Below are positions 34,032 to 42,956 of a stretch of DNA of 64,000 bases, in pieces. The stretch comes from Prado023 sp963774745 (GTDB lineage: Bacteria; Actinomycetota; Actinomycetes; S36-B12; CAIYMF01). The notes beneath the pieces were generated by a model. The model was not told the origin of the DNA. It made no database searches and saw only the letters and a list, made by a program, of their open reading frames with translations. Position 1 is the stretch's first letter; the number at the start of each line of letters is the position of its first letter. The stretch spans positions 248,001 through 312,000 of the forward strand of contig CAVZGE010000011.1 of NCBI GenBank assembly GCA_963774745.1, in the 5' to 3' direction. The translations under genes were made by a program, and so were the position numbers.

Positions 34032-35661
34032 ATGATCGGATCACTGGCAGACCGATATGCCCGCTGGGGACCCTCGGGGCCCACCCACGACCTCGATCCC
34101 CGGGCCGCGCAGTACGTCGCCGAGGTCCTCGGCCCCCCGGCTCCCGCCGCACCGGTCCCCCTGTCACAGGTTGAGCCTGCGCCTTCGCGGCTCGGCGGCG
34201 AGACCCTGGCCGCACTCGCCGCCGCCGTGGGCGCGGCGCAGGTCCGCACCGACCGCGAGTCGCGGCTGGCGCACGCCGGTGGGCTGTCCTACCTGGACCT
34301 GCTCGACCGGCGGTCTGCGACGCACCCCGAGGTGCCGGACGCCGTCGTCACCCCGGGCTCGCACGAGGACGTCGTCGCCCTGCTCGCCGCCGCCGGTGCC
34401 GGTGGGTTCGCCCTCGTGCCGTTCGGTGGCGGAACCAGCGTCGTGGGCGGGGTCCGCCCCGAGGCGGGATCGCGGTCCGGGGTGGTCGCGATCAGCTTCG
34501 AGCGGATGGCCGAGCTGCTCGAGGTCGACGCCGTCTCGGGCACCGCCCGGGTCCAGCCGGGGATGACCGGCCCGGTCCTCGAGCGGCTGCTGGCCGCCCG
34601 CGGGCTCACGTGGGGACACGTCCCGCAGTCGTGGGAGCGGGCCACCATCGGCGGGTACGTCGCGACCCGCTCTGCCGGTCAGTCCTCGACCGGGTACGGA
34701 CGCAGCGACGCGACCGTCGAGGCCCTGGTTGTGGCGACCCCGGGCGGGACGCTGCGCCTGGGTCGGGCACCGTCCTCGGCTGCCGGGCCCGGACCTGCGC
34801 GCGCTCTTCCTGGGCAGCGAGGGGATCCTGGGCATCATCACCGAGGTCACGCTGCGGGTGCGCCGGGTTCCCTCGACCCGCTGGTTCGAGGCCATCATGC
34901 TGCCCGACCTCGACTCCGGCCTCGAGGCGTTCCGCGAGCTGGCCCAGTCACGTGCGGGTGCCGACGTGATGCGCCTGTCGGACCTGGCCGAGACCAGGGC
35001 GACGATGCGGATGAGCGGGCCGACAGGGCGCACGGCCAGTGCGATGGCGGCCTACCTGAGGGTCCGCCGCGTGACCGACGGCACGATGGCGATCCTGGGC
35101 TGGGACGCGGCGTCCGCCGGCCAGGTGCGCGCCCGGCGCTCGATGGCCCTCGACATCCTCCGCCGCCACGGTGCCGCGTCGCTGGGCCGGGGTGCCGGGG
35201 AGTCATGGCTGCGCCACCGCTTCGAGGGTCCGTACCTGCGCGACACCCTCATGGATCAGGGGTACCTCGTCGAGACGCTGGAGACCGCGACCAGCTGGTC
35301 GCGCCTGGCGGAGCTGCGCGAGTCGGTCACCGGAGCCCTGTCGGCGTCCCTGGGGCACAGCTACGTGATGGCGCACGTGTCGCACGTGTACGAGACCGGC
35401 GCGAGCCTGTACGTCACGGCGCTGGCCTCCGCGGGTCCGGACCAGGCGGCGCGCTGGCGCACAGCCAAGCAGGCCGCGTCGGAGGTGATCGTCGCCCACG
35501 GTGCGACCATCACCCACCACCACGGGATCGGTGCGGACCACGCCCCCTGGATGGAGGCCGAGGTCGGGCCGCTGGGCGTGGACCTGCTGCGGACGGTGAA
35601 GGCGCGCCTCGATCCGCAGGGGATCCTCAACCCGGGGGTGCTGCTGCCTTCCGAGCGGTAG
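34032..35661 (+). pseudogene. FAD-linked oxidase, alkyldihydroxyacetonephosphate-synthase-like, interrupted by one extra base
   Basis: The first part has the PCMH-type FAD domain (VPFGGGTSVVGGV, WGHVPQSWERATIGGYVATRSAGQSSTGYG). Near 34791, in GGGCCCGG, one extra base breaks the frame. Skipping it continues as LRALFLGSEGILGIITEV and runs to the C-terminal HHHGIGADHAPWMEAEVG, the motif of alkyl-DHAP synthases. The total length is 1630 bp, one more than a multiple of three. The ATG at 34032 has TAACAT 7 nt upstream, so it is favoured over 34023. AGPS swaps an acyl for an alkyl group on acyl-DHAP to form ether lipids. In bacteria of this type the true reaction is not settled (Rv2251 is the analogue). 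A TetR operator overlaps its promoter. Confidence 0.82.
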
Positions 35662-35729
35662 CGTCGGTGGTGGCCGGTGCGCTGCGATGGAGCGTGGACG
35701 GGGTGGTCGGGAGGGTCGGGGTGGTCGGG

Positions 35730-36209
35730 ATGGGTGAGCTCACGTGGCGCCCGCTCGTGGAGTCCGACCACGAGCCGGTGCTTGCCGCGCTCGCCGCCTG
35801 GTCGGGCGGGGACTTCCACGCCCTGCTGCCGCGGCTGTTCTTCGCGCACTTCTCCAGCACGTCGCTGATCGTCGAGGATGCCGAGGGCACCCTGGCCGGG
35901 TTCATCATCGCCTTCGCCTCCCAGACGCACGCCGACACCGGGTGCATCCACTTCGTCTGGGTGAGTCCCGAGGTTCGCCAGCACGGGCTGGGACGCCAGC
36001 TGTACGAGCGGGTGTTCACCCTGCTCCAGGAGCGGGGATGCCGACGGGTGGAGGCCGTGACGATCCCGGCGAACTCAGGGTCGCTGGCGTTCCACGACCG
36101 CATGGGCTTCGTGGCCCGGGACACCGGCGGACGACCGTTCGAGGCCCCGGTCGTGGCCGATCACGCCGGACCCGGCCAGGATCGGGTCGTGCTGGTCCGG
36201 CAGCTCTGA
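35730..36209 (+). CDS. GNAT family N-acetyltransferase
   Basis: 159 aa. The GNAT core is visible: LTWRPLVESDHEPVLAAL at the start, GTLAGFIIAFAS, VWVSPEVRQHGLGRQLYERVF (acetyl-CoA loop) and FHDRMGF. The ATG at 35730 is used; an in-frame GTG at 35721 has GGGAGGG 5 nt upstream and could be the true start, adding three residues. The acceptor is unknown. It follows the FAD-oxidase gene by 68 bp on the same strand. Confidence 0.8.
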   Translation: MGELTWRPLVESDHEPVLAALAAWSGGDFHALLPRLFFAHFSSTSLIVEDAEGTLAGFIIAFASQTHADTGCIHFVWVSPEVRQHGLGRQLYERVFTLLQERGCRRVEAVTIPANSGSLAFHDRMGFVARDTGGRPFEAPVVADHAGPGQDRVVLVRQL

Positions 36210-36255
36210 ACAGGGCAAGCGGTGGCCCGGCGACGCGGGTGGCGTTCGCCCGCAC

Positions 36256-36708
36256 TCACCGCCGGGCCGAGTGCGCCGCCCTCGCGTTCGCGATGTGCTC
36301 GTCCATCGGCACCGCGGCGATGACCTCGGCGACGAGATCCTCGTGCAGGTCGGCGATCGCCCTGAAGCGCAGGCAGCTCCTGCCCATGTCCAGCCTCGTC
36401 CCCCGGGCCGCCCACCGCTCCCGGAGCGTCGCCTCCTCGTCGGAGTCGGCGTAGACCCCCATCAGGTACAGCGAGTAGTAGTTCTTCTGGGCGGCCAGTG
36501 AGACGTAGGCAAGCGGCTTGCGGTTGTACGTGTCCGGGTAGACGGCCAGCGGGACCATCCACGTGATCATCCCGTGGAGCATGCCCTCGACGTATCCCGG
36601 CGGAAGGCTCGCGTTGACAAGGTCGCGGACGTGGCCGACCACGGCCGCCCGCTCCTCGGGGAGCTCGGAGAGGTACTCGTCGACGGTTGCGGCAGCGCTG
36701 GAGGCCAT
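36256..36708 (-). CDS. DUF1801 domain protein
   Basis: 150 aa. The fold is the YdhG/DUF1801 type: VDEYLSELPEERAAVVGHVRDLV at the start, then LPPGYVEGMLHGMITWMVPL, KPLAYVSLAAQKNYYSLYL, and MGRSCLRFRAIADLHEDLV near the end. The biochemical role is unknown; DUF1801 proteins are small soluble proteins, sometimes linked to iron or phosphate binding. TATCCT lies 7 nt before the ATG (36716-36721 on the opposite strand), so it is probably leaderless. Confidence 0.82.
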   Translation of the reverse strand: MASSAAATVDEYLSELPEERAAVVGHVRDLVNASLPPGYVEGMLHGMITWMVPLAVYPDTYNRKPLAYVSLAAQKNYYSLYLMGVYADSDEEATLRERWAARGTRLDMGRSCLRFRAIADLHEDLVAEVIAAVPMDEHIANARAAHSARR

Positions 36709-36804
36709 GGCGGGCAGGATAGCTGTGACGGCGTGGTTGCGGGCGGGGTCGCGCTCGGCCGCTGGTCGATTCGCCCGGTGCACCGGGCGCCGCCCTGCGC
36801 GGTG

Positions 36805-36852
36805 CCCTGGGGTGCGCCCTGGGGTGCGCCCTGGGGTGCGCCCTGGGGTGCC
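36805..36852. repeat. 12-bp tandem repeat, four copies
   Basis: CCCTGGGGTGCG repeats at 36805, 36817, 36829 and (11 of 12 bases) 36841. It lies in the non-coding gap between the DUF1801 and HNH genes. Copy number may vary between strains. Confidence 0.85.
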
Positions 36853-36916
36853 CGAGGGTGCCCGACGGGTGCCCGGATCCTGTGGACGGCCCATCCGCAC
36901 TGTCGGTGGGGTGGGA

Positions 36917-36937
36917 TAGTGTTCGTACAGGTGTTCG
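36917..36937 (+). promoter_or_regulatory. -10 box and LexA-like (SOS) box of the HNH gene
   Basis: TAGTGT (36917-36922) is an apparent -10, 8 nt before the GTG at 36931. CGTACAGGTGTTCG (36924-36937) differs from the actinobacterial LexA box CGAAC-N4-GTTCG at one base and overlaps the transcription start. Some 13E12-family genes in M. tuberculosis have LexA boxes (established), so DNA-damage induction is plausible. Confidence 0.5.
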
Positions 36938-38550
36938 ATCCTGATGGGGGGTTCGAGGTGCTCGAGGTGTGCCTGGCAGTGCGGGGCGTCGATGGGGAGC
37001 TGGTCGATCCTGGCGTGCTCGGGGTAGAGGCCCTGGTCGCCATGATCCGTGCCCATCCGCCGGGGGCTCCGCCGGGCGAGTACGCGGCGTTCGGGGCGTC
37101 GGTGGAGGTGCTCGAATCGGTGGAGGTGGTGGTCGGCCAGGCCACGGCGCTGCGCGCGGCGGCGGTCCACGCTGTCGCGGAGGACACCCCGGCCGGCGTG
37201 GTGGCCGACCAGGTCGTGGACGTCCTGATGATGTCCCTGAACCGGTCACGGCGCTCCGCGGTGATGCTGCGCGAGCAGGCATTGATCCTGACCCACCAAC
37301 CACGGGTGTGGGCCGCGCTGTGGGCAGGCCTGCTGGACCCGACGAAGGCCGGGATCCTCGCCGGAGCCCTCTACCTGGTGCCCCGGCTGGATGCCGAGGA
37401 CCAGCAGCGGGCCGAGTATGAGGCGGACTGCGACCGGCTCCTGACGGCGGGGTTGGCCCATGCCCCCCGGCACACTGCGCGTCAGCTGGACCGGCACCTG
37501 AAGCGGTTGCTGGCCGAGATCGATCCGGCCACGATCGTCACCCGCCGGCGACGTGCTCTGGCTGAGCGCGGGGTCTGGATCGACCACCGCGGCGATGGCA
37601 CCGCGGACCTCACCGCCCGCCTGGACTCCAGCCACGCCGAGCAGGTCTACGCCGCGATCCGGGCCGTGGCCCTGGCCGCCCAGCGCACGGATGCGGCGGC
37701 GGTCGGCGCCGGGAGTCATGGCGCCGCGGCGGAGTCCGGGTCCTCGGGCCAGCACTGCGTCCGTGGCTCCGGTGATGCCGATCGATCCTTCGCCGCCGAA
37801 GCCGCTCGACGTCCGTTCGACCTGCGGATGGCCGATGCCCTGGTCGACCTGATCATCGCTCCGAGCGCCACGTCGGCGCCCCTCGGGCGGGGCCACGTGC
37901 CCAGCGCGGCGGCGGGAGTGGACGGCAGCGACGGTCCCAGTCGCGGCAGGCCGAAGGGGACCGTCATGGACCCGGACGCTGACGCAGACGCGAACCTGGA
38001 CCCGAACCCGGGCGCAGACGCGGACAGGGACGCACACCCGGCCGTGGTCGCCGTCACGACCCAGATCAGCGTGACCATCCCGATCGACAGCCTGGCCGGG
38101 CTCACCGAGACACCCGGGCAGCTGTCCGGGTACGGGATCCTCCCTGCCGACCTGGTCCGTCGCCTGGCCGCCGGGGACGCCCGGTGGCGCCACATCCTCA
38201 CGGACCGGGCCACCGGAGCAGTCCTCGATGCGGGCACCTGGTCCTACCGGCCACCCGCTGGGCTGGTACGCCACGTGCGCACCCGGGACGTCACCTGCCG
38301 GTTCCCCGGCTGCGCGGTCACCGCCCGGGAGTGCGACCTGGACCACCTGATCCCATTCCCACTCGGTCCCACGTCGGCGGAGAACCTGCACGCGCTCTGC
38401 CGGCGGCACCACCGCCTCAAGCACGACGACAACTGGACGGTCGAACCCCTCCCGGACCACGGCCTGCGCTGGACCAGCCCGCTGGGAACGGTCCGCGACA
38501 CCTGGCCCGATGCCGACCGCGCCCAGGAGGATCTCCACCACGCCGCCTGA
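36931..38550 (+). CDS. DUF222 / HNH endonuclease protein (13E12 type)
   Basis: 539 aa. The N-terminal 350 residues are a DUF222 domain (YAAFGASVEVLESVEVVVGQ, LMMSLNRSRRSA, LDPTKAGILAGAL, ARHTARQLDRHLKRLLAEIDP-like). A variable Asp/Ala-rich linker follows (about residues 340-370), then an HNH nuclease at the C-terminus (CRFPGCAVTARECDLDHLIPF, then NLHALCRRHHRLKH with the second Cys and the His pair). The group is multi-copy in many actinomycetes and is often called 13E12. Its biological role is unresolved. The start is uncertain among GTG codons at 36919, 36931 and 36958; 36931 fits the -10 box best. Confidence 0.85.
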   Translation: MFDPDGGFEVLEVCLAVRGVDGELVDPGVLGVEALVAMIRAHPPGAPPGEYAAFGASVEVLESVEVVVGQATALRAAAVHAVAEDTPAGVVADQVVDVLMMSLNRSRRSAVMLREQALILTHQPRVWAALWAGLLDPTKAGILAGALYLVPRLDAEDQQRAEYEADCDRLLTAGLAHAPRHTARQLDRHLKRLLAEIDPATIVTRRRRALAERGVWIDHRGDGTADLTARLDSSHAEQVYAAIRAVALAAQRTDAAAVGAGSHGAAAESGSSGQHCVRGSGDADRSFAAEAARRPFDLRMADALVDLIIAPSATSAPLGRGHVPSAAAGVDGSDGPSRGRPKGTVMDPDADADANLDPNPGADADRDAHPAVVAVTTQISVTIPIDSLAGLTETPGQLSGYGILPADLVRRLAAGDARWRHILTDRATGAVLDAGTWSYRPPAGLVRHVRTRDVTCRFPGCAVTARECDLDHLIPFPLGPTSAENLHALCRRHHRLKHDDNWTVEPLPDHGLRWTSPLGTVRDTWPDADRAQEDLHHAA

Positions 38551-38553
38551 TGG

Positions 38554-39999
38554 TCAGCGCTCGGCTGGGTGCGCGCGATCGGCTGGGCGTGCGCGATCGG
38601 CTGCGAGCGCGCGGTCGGCGAGCTCTGCGGCAGCGCGGCTGATCCCGCGCGCGAGGACCTCGATGTCCCCGGCCTGGTCGGCATCCCCGGTCACGCCGAC
38701 GTTCAGCGTGCCGTCGTAGCTGAAGATGCCCGTGGTGATGCAGGTGTGCCCGGCCACCGGGATGAGCGGGTACATCGCCAGCACGTGCCGTCCGCAGAGG
38801 TACACCGGGAACTGCGGACCGGGCACGTTGGTCGTCAGGGTGTCCATGAACCACGCCGGCGCGCTGCGGCCGACTGCGCCGACGGTCAGATCCTGGACAG
38901 TCGCGGGCACGGTCCGGTCCACGAGCCCCAACAGTGCCGATGCCATGGCCGGGGTGCCCGCCCCACGACCGTGGGCCACGGCCGCCCGGACGGCCGCGAG
39001 CCGGTCCACCGGGTCGGCGACCCCGACCGGCAGGTGGCCCAGCATCCCGCTGATCCGGTTCTGCGCACGGCCGTCGCCCGGCGGACGCAGGGACACCGGG
39101 ACGAGGTTGCGCACCACGCGACCCTCCAAAGGCTCCCCCCGATGGGCGAGCAGATCCCGGAACCCTCCCGCGACGCAGGCCAGCAGGACGTCGTTGACAG
39201 TCGCGCCCAGCACGCGTCCGGTGGCCCTGACCTCCACCAGGGGGATGTCGACCGAGGCCCAGACGCGGCCGGGGCCCACGGGGCCGGCCAAGGGGCTGGG
39301 CGGGTGCGGGAGCAGGGAGCTCATGGCGGGGATGAGGTGCGGGAGTGCCCCGCGGACGGCGAGCAGGGGATCCTCGAGACGGTGCCGTGCCCTGCTGAGA
39401 GCCTCTGGTGTGGGGGCCTCCGGCGTGTGAACCTGCGGTTCGGCGGCACGGGCGCGCTCCCCCGCCGGCGCGGCGGGCCCGGCAAGGATCGCATCGGCCA
39501 GGGTCCGACCCCCGTCGGGTGCACAGTCGAACCCGTGGCCGAGGAGGATCAGGGCGCCCACCCCATCGGCGATCGTGTGGTGCACCCGCCAGACCAGCGC
39601 CCAACGGTCCTCGAGTCCGTCGACGACCCACATGTCCCACAGGGGCTCGTGCGGCGGCAGTGGCTGCTCCATGACGTGCCCGACGGCGCAGTCGAGACCG
39701 GGATGCGCGCCGGACGCCGACGCATCGACGTGGTTCAGGTGCGCCGCGAGGTTCGAGTACCCCGACTCGACCCACATCGGGCGGCGCACGCCCCAACCGC
39801 GATCATCGAGATCCTGGTGCAGCCGCGGCATCTGATCCAGTCGGTCAGCGACCAGTGCGAGCAGCTCGTCGTCCGAGGGTGTGGGAACCTCCGCCACAGC
39901 GACCGTGCCGATGGCGATCGGCGGCCCCTCGCCCTGCATCTCCAGCCAGACGAGGTCGAGGGCGTGGAGTCGCTCGCCACCATCGGCCATGCTCCCCAT
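38554..39999 (-). CDS. Wax ester synthase / diacylglycerol acyltransferase (WS/DGAT) family
   Basis: 481 aa. The catalytic motif HHTIADG (HHxxxDG) lies near residue 145 in VWRVHHTIADGVGALILL. The N-terminus LHALDLVWLEMQGEGPPIAIG and the later NRISGMLGHLPVG, TVNDVLLACVAGGFRDLL and TTNVPGPQFPVYLCG blocks are typical. These enzymes join fatty acyl-CoA to diacylglycerol or fatty alcohol to store triacylglycerol or wax. The tail repeats Asp-Arg-Ala units and is probably disordered. ATG codons at 39999 and 39990 are both possible. Storage-lipid synthesis fits the other lipid genes in the window. Confidence 0.88.
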   Translation of the reverse strand: MGSMADGGERLHALDLVWLEMQGEGPPIAIGTVAVAEVPTPSDDELLALVADRLDQMPRLHQDLDDRGWGVRRPMWVESGYSNLAAHLNHVDASASGAHPGLDCAVGHVMEQPLPPHEPLWDMWVVDGLEDRWALVWRVHHTIADGVGALILLGHGFDCAPDGGRTLADAILAGPAAPAGERARAAEPQVHTPEAPTPEALSRARHRLEDPLLAVRGALPHLIPAMSSLLPHPPSPLAGPVGPGRVWASVDIPLVEVRATGRVLGATVNDVLLACVAGGFRDLLAHRGEPLEGRVVRNLVPVSLRPPGDGRAQNRISGMLGHLPVGVADPVDRLAAVRAAVAHGRGAGTPAMASALLGLVDRTVPATVQDLTVGAVGRSAPAWFMDTLTTNVPGPQFPVYLCGRHVLAMYPLIPVAGHTCITTGIFSYDGTLNVGVTGDADQAGDIEVLARGISRAAAELADRALAADRARPADRAHPAER

Positions 40000-40035
40000 G
40001 CTCCCGCTCGCGGCGGCTCCCCGCCAGAGCCGGCG

Positions 40036-40090
40036 GACACGACCCGGCGGACACGAGCGGACGGACACGACCCGGCCGACACGACCCGGC
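40036..40090. repeat. 13-bp repeat, three perfect copies plus one degenerate
   Basis: GACACGACCCGGC occurs at 40036-40048, 40064-40076 and 40078-40090, with a degenerate copy at 40050 (14-bp period). It lies between the starts of the WS/DGAT and ChaA genes, so it could affect either promoter. Confidence 0.8.
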
Positions 40091-40164
40091 GGCCCGGCCC
40101 CCGCCCCGCCTGTGCCCGGCCCGCCCGCCTTGGGGTGCGCGCGGCGCTGTGGCAGGGTTCCTGC

Positions 40165-41247
40165 ATGCGGCAACGGCACTGGATCGCCATCCCTCTGCTG
40201 AGCCTGGGAGCCCTGGTCGTGGCATGGGGCCACAAGCCCATGGGCGCCGTGGCCCTGGTGCTGGCGATCTTCCTGGGCGCAGCGGTGCTCGCCTCCGTGC
40301 AGCACGCCGAGGTCCTGGCCCACCGGTTCGGCGAACCGTTCGGCTCCCTGATCCTGGCCGTGGCGGTGACCGTCATCGAGGTCGCCCTGATCGTCACCCT
40401 GACCCTCGGCGGTGGGGCCGGCACCGAGTCACTGGCCCGGGACACCGTCTTCTCTGCGTTCATCATCGCGACCAACGCCATCGTCGGCGCCTCGCTGCTG
40501 GCCCGGACCCTGCGCGGCGGCGTGGCGGAGTTCAACGCCGAGGGCACCGGCGCCATGCTGGCCACGCTGACGGCCGTGGCCACCCTGTCGCTGATCCTGC
40601 CGAACTTCACCTCCAGCTCGCCGGGCCCCACGTTCTCGACCGGCCAGCTCGTCTTCGCCGCAGTGGCGTCGCTGAGCCTCTACCTGCTGTTCGTGTTCGT
40701 GCAGACGGTGCGCCACCGCGAGCAGTTCGCCACCGTCGGCCCGACCGCGCCCGGGATGTCGCACGAGGACGATCACGAGCCCGTCCCGAGCACCGTGGCT
40801 GCGCTGTCCAGCTTCGGGCTGCTGCTCGTCTCCCTGGTGGCGGTGGTCGGCCTGGCCAAGGTGGTCTCCCCCGCGATGGAACGGGCCATCCTCGACCTGG
40901 GGCTCCCGGTGACCACCGTCGGCGTCGTGATCGCCATGCTGATCCTGATGCCCGAGGGGATCTCCGCCGTGCACGCCGCCCGGGCCGACGACGTGCAGCG
41001 CAGCTTCAACCTGGCCTACGGCTCGGCGATGGCCAGCATCGGCCTGACGATCCCGGCGATCGCGATCGTGTCGCTCGCCTTCGACCGGCAGCTGCTCCTC
41101 GGCCTGGAACCCACCGGGATCCTGCTGACGGCACTCACCGTCGTGGTCTCCGTGCTCACCGTCACCCCCGGTCGGGCGACCCTGCTCCAGGCCGGTGTGC
41201 ACCTGACGATCGCCGCCGGCTTCGTGACCCTGGCGGTCCTTCCCTGA
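40165..41247 (+). CDS. Calcium/sodium:proton antiporter (ChaA-like)
   Basis: 360 aa with about 11 transmembrane helices. Each half carries the CaCA signature: VTVIEVALIVTLTLGGG with the acidic Glu of the alpha-1 repeat, and LMPEGISAVHAARADDVQRSFNLAYGSAMASIGLTIPAIA for alpha-2. The overall length matches ChaA. The family exchanges Ca2+, Na+ or K+ for protons across the membrane. CAGGGT lies 6 nt before the ATG at 40165. It is divergent from WS/DGAT. Confidence 0.88.
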   Translation: MRQRHWIAIPLLSLGALVVAWGHKPMGAVALVLAIFLGAAVLASVQHAEVLAHRFGEPFGSLILAVAVTVIEVALIVTLTLGGGAGTESLARDTVFSAFIIATNAIVGASLLARTLRGGVAEFNAEGTGAMLATLTAVATLSLILPNFTSSSPGPTFSTGQLVFAAVASLSLYLLFVFVQTVRHREQFATVGPTAPGMSHEDDHEPVPSTVAALSSFGLLLVSLVAVVGLAKVVSPAMERAILDLGLPVTTVGVVIAMLILMPEGISAVHAARADDVQRSFNLAYGSAMASIGLTIPAIAIVSLAFDRQLLLGLEPTGILLTALTVVVSVLTVTPGRATLLQAGVHLTIAAGFVTLAVLP

Positions 41248-41300
41248 CACCCGCTCCGGCTCGGCCCGGGCAGCGCCCTGCCTGGGCAATACTCCCCTGC

Positions 41301-42260
41301 ATGGTCGATGTGGGCACGGTGCGCGCCACCTGCGCCCTGCTGCCGGCGAGCCCGGGCGTGTACCGGTTCCGCGACCACCGGGGCGTGAGCATGTACATCG
41401 GCCGCGCGACCAACCTGCGCACCCGGACGGCGTCGTACTGGGGATCCCTGAAGGGACGCGCCCGACTGCGGCGCATGGTGCCGCAGATCGCCGCGGTCGA
41501 AGCCCTCGAGTGCGCGTCGGTGCACGAGGCCACCTGGCTGGAGCGCAACCTCCTCGAACGGGGCCTACCCCGGTGGAACCGCGCTCGGGGCGGCCAGGAG
41601 GTCCCCGTCTGGCTGGTGCTCGATCCCGGCCCGCGCGCACCCGGACTGCTCCTGGCCCACTGCGCAGGTCCCGCCAGCACCACCCTCGGCCCCTTCCTGG
41701 GCGCCGACCGGGCCAGGCTCGTGCGCTCGGGCCTGGCCCGGGTCTGGCCCATCGCGGCCACCGGCGCGGGCCTGACCCGCTCGGAGCGGGACATCGCCGA
41801 GAGTCGTGGGGTCACCCCCGCAGACCGCGACCGGTTCGCGACCGAGATCGTCGCGGCCCTGTCGGCGGATGCACGGGCGGTCGAGGCGTGGCGCCACGGA
41901 CTGCTGGAGGCACGGGATCGGGCAGTGGCCGGCCTGGCCTACGAGCTGGCCCGCCAGATCACCGACGAGCTGGACGTGATCGACTGGGCGACCGGGCCGC
42001 AACGGGTGACGACGACGGAGCCTGTCCGCGCGGACGTCCACGGCTGGCACGCGGGCGTCCTCGTCAGCCTCGAGATCCGTGCCGGCCGGATGGAGCGCTG
42101 GCACCAGCGCCTCGTGGACGCCGAACCCCTGGCCACCCTCGAGGCGACCCCACCGCAGTGGCGGGAGTTCGCCGACCGGAACGCCCGCCTCGCCGCACGA
42201 CTGCTCGGCGGCACGGATCCTCGCAGCGGGGCATCGGACGGCGCTCTGCAGACCCAGTAG
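41301..42260 (+). CDS. UvrC N-terminal-like GIY-YIG protein without the 5' nuclease half
   Basis: 319 aa. Residues 19-34 hold the GIY-YIG motif (GVYRFRDHRGVSMYIG), with Arg40, Glu76/Glu81 and LPRWNRA in UvrC-like positions. A UvrB-binding-like helical segment (VAGLAYELARQITDELDVIDWA) lies near residue 210. The UvrC C-terminal RNase H-like nuclease and HhH domains are absent. It could be a specialised repair nuclease like Cho. AATACT lies 7 nt before the ATG and there is no Shine-Dalgarno. A winged-helix protein gene follows 9 bp downstream. Confidence 0.75.
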   Translation: MVDVGTVRATCALLPASPGVYRFRDHRGVSMYIGRATNLRTRTASYWGSLKGRARLRRMVPQIAAVEALECASVHEATWLERNLLERGLPRWNRARGGQEVPVWLVLDPGPRAPGLLLAHCAGPASTTLGPFLGADRARLVRSGLARVWPIAATGAGLTRSERDIAESRGVTPADRDRFATEIVAALSADARAVEAWRHGLLEARDRAVAGLAYELARQITDELDVIDWATGPQRVTTTEPVRADVHGWHAGVLVSLEIRAGRMERWHQRLVDAEPLATLEATPPQWREFADRNARLAARLLGGTDPRSGASDGALQTQ

Positions 42261-42263
42261 GGT
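42258..42263 (+). promoter_or_regulatory. -10 box of a likely leaderless promoter (winged-helix gene)
   Basis: TAGGGT overlaps the stop codon of the GIY-YIG gene and lies 6 nt before the ATG at 42270. It suggests that the downstream gene also has its own promoter. Confidence 0.4.
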
Positions 42264-42269
42264 CACCGG

Positions 42270-42902
42270 ATGCCACACGTATCCACCCCCGACCTCCTGG
42301 TCCTGCACGCCGTGCGCCTGAAGGGGATGGCCGAGGCCGGCGACATCGTGCGCCGATTCCCCGCGACGCGCGATCGTGCCCAGGAGCTGCTGCTCGACTT
42401 CGAGGCACGCGGGTGGGTGCAGCAGGTGAGCTTCCCCGGCTCCCGGGGCTGGGCCCTGACGACCTCCGGCCGCGCGCACGGGGAGCTGCTCCTCCGGCTG
42501 GAGCTGGATCGTACGGGCGCGCGGCACCTGGTCACATCGGCCCTGTCCGCCTTCGAGGGCCTGAACGCGCAGTTCCTGGAGGCGATCACCCGATGGCAGG
42601 TCCGCCCCAGCCCCGGGGATCCGCTGGCGGCCAACGATCACAGTGACTGGCCCTGGGACGAGGACGTCCGAGCCGGCCTCCATCGCCTGGCCCACGACGT
42701 GGCGCCGATCGTCGAACCACTGGCCGGGGCCCTCGCACGGTTCGATGGGTACCCCGAGCGGCTCGCCGCAGCGCTGGACCGGGTCGACCGGGGCCAGCGG
42801 ACGTGGGTCGATGGCGTCGGGATCGACTCGTGCCACCGGGTCTGGTTCGAGCTGCACGAGGACCTGCTGGCCACCCTCGGCCGCGAGCGCGGCGCGGCGT
42901 AG
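42270..42902 (+). CDS. Winged-helix-like protein of unknown role
   Basis: 210 aa, family not recognised by name. The first 75 residues look like a MarR/PadR-type winged helix (DLLVLHAVRLKGMAEAGDIVRRFPATRDRAQELLLDFEARGWVQ, then a beta wing WALTTSGRAHGELLL). The rest is a helical domain with LVTSALSAFEGLNAQFLEAITRWQ and a conserved-looking WVDGVGIDSCHRVWFELHEDLLATLG end. It might bind DNA or act as a lone C-terminal domain of a larger enzyme family. TAGGGT upstream suggests a leaderless transcript. Confidence 0.6.
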   Translation: MPHVSTPDLLVLHAVRLKGMAEAGDIVRRFPATRDRAQELLLDFEARGWVQQVSFPGSRGWALTTSGRAHGELLLRLELDRTGARHLVTSALSAFEGLNAQFLEAITRWQVRPSPGDPLAANDHSDWPWDEDVRAGLHRLAHDVAPIVEPLAGALARFDGYPERLAAALDRVDRGQRTWVDGVGIDSCHRVWFELHEDLLATLGRERGAA

Positions 42903-42944
42903 CCCGCTGCCCGGTGACCACCTGGCCCGCCGGTGGGCCGGGGC

Positions 42945-42950
42945 TAGGGT
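42945..42950 (+). promoter_or_regulatory. -10 box of a likely leaderless promoter (SDR gene)
   Basis: TAGGGT lies 6 nt before the ATG at 42957, with no Shine-Dalgarno. Confidence 0.4.
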
Positions 42951-42956
42951 TGGCAC

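Noticed and set aside
36931..38550. HNH protein as part of a mobile element
   Set aside because: No inverted ends, target duplications, intron or intein features are visible around it; the family is commonly chromosomal.
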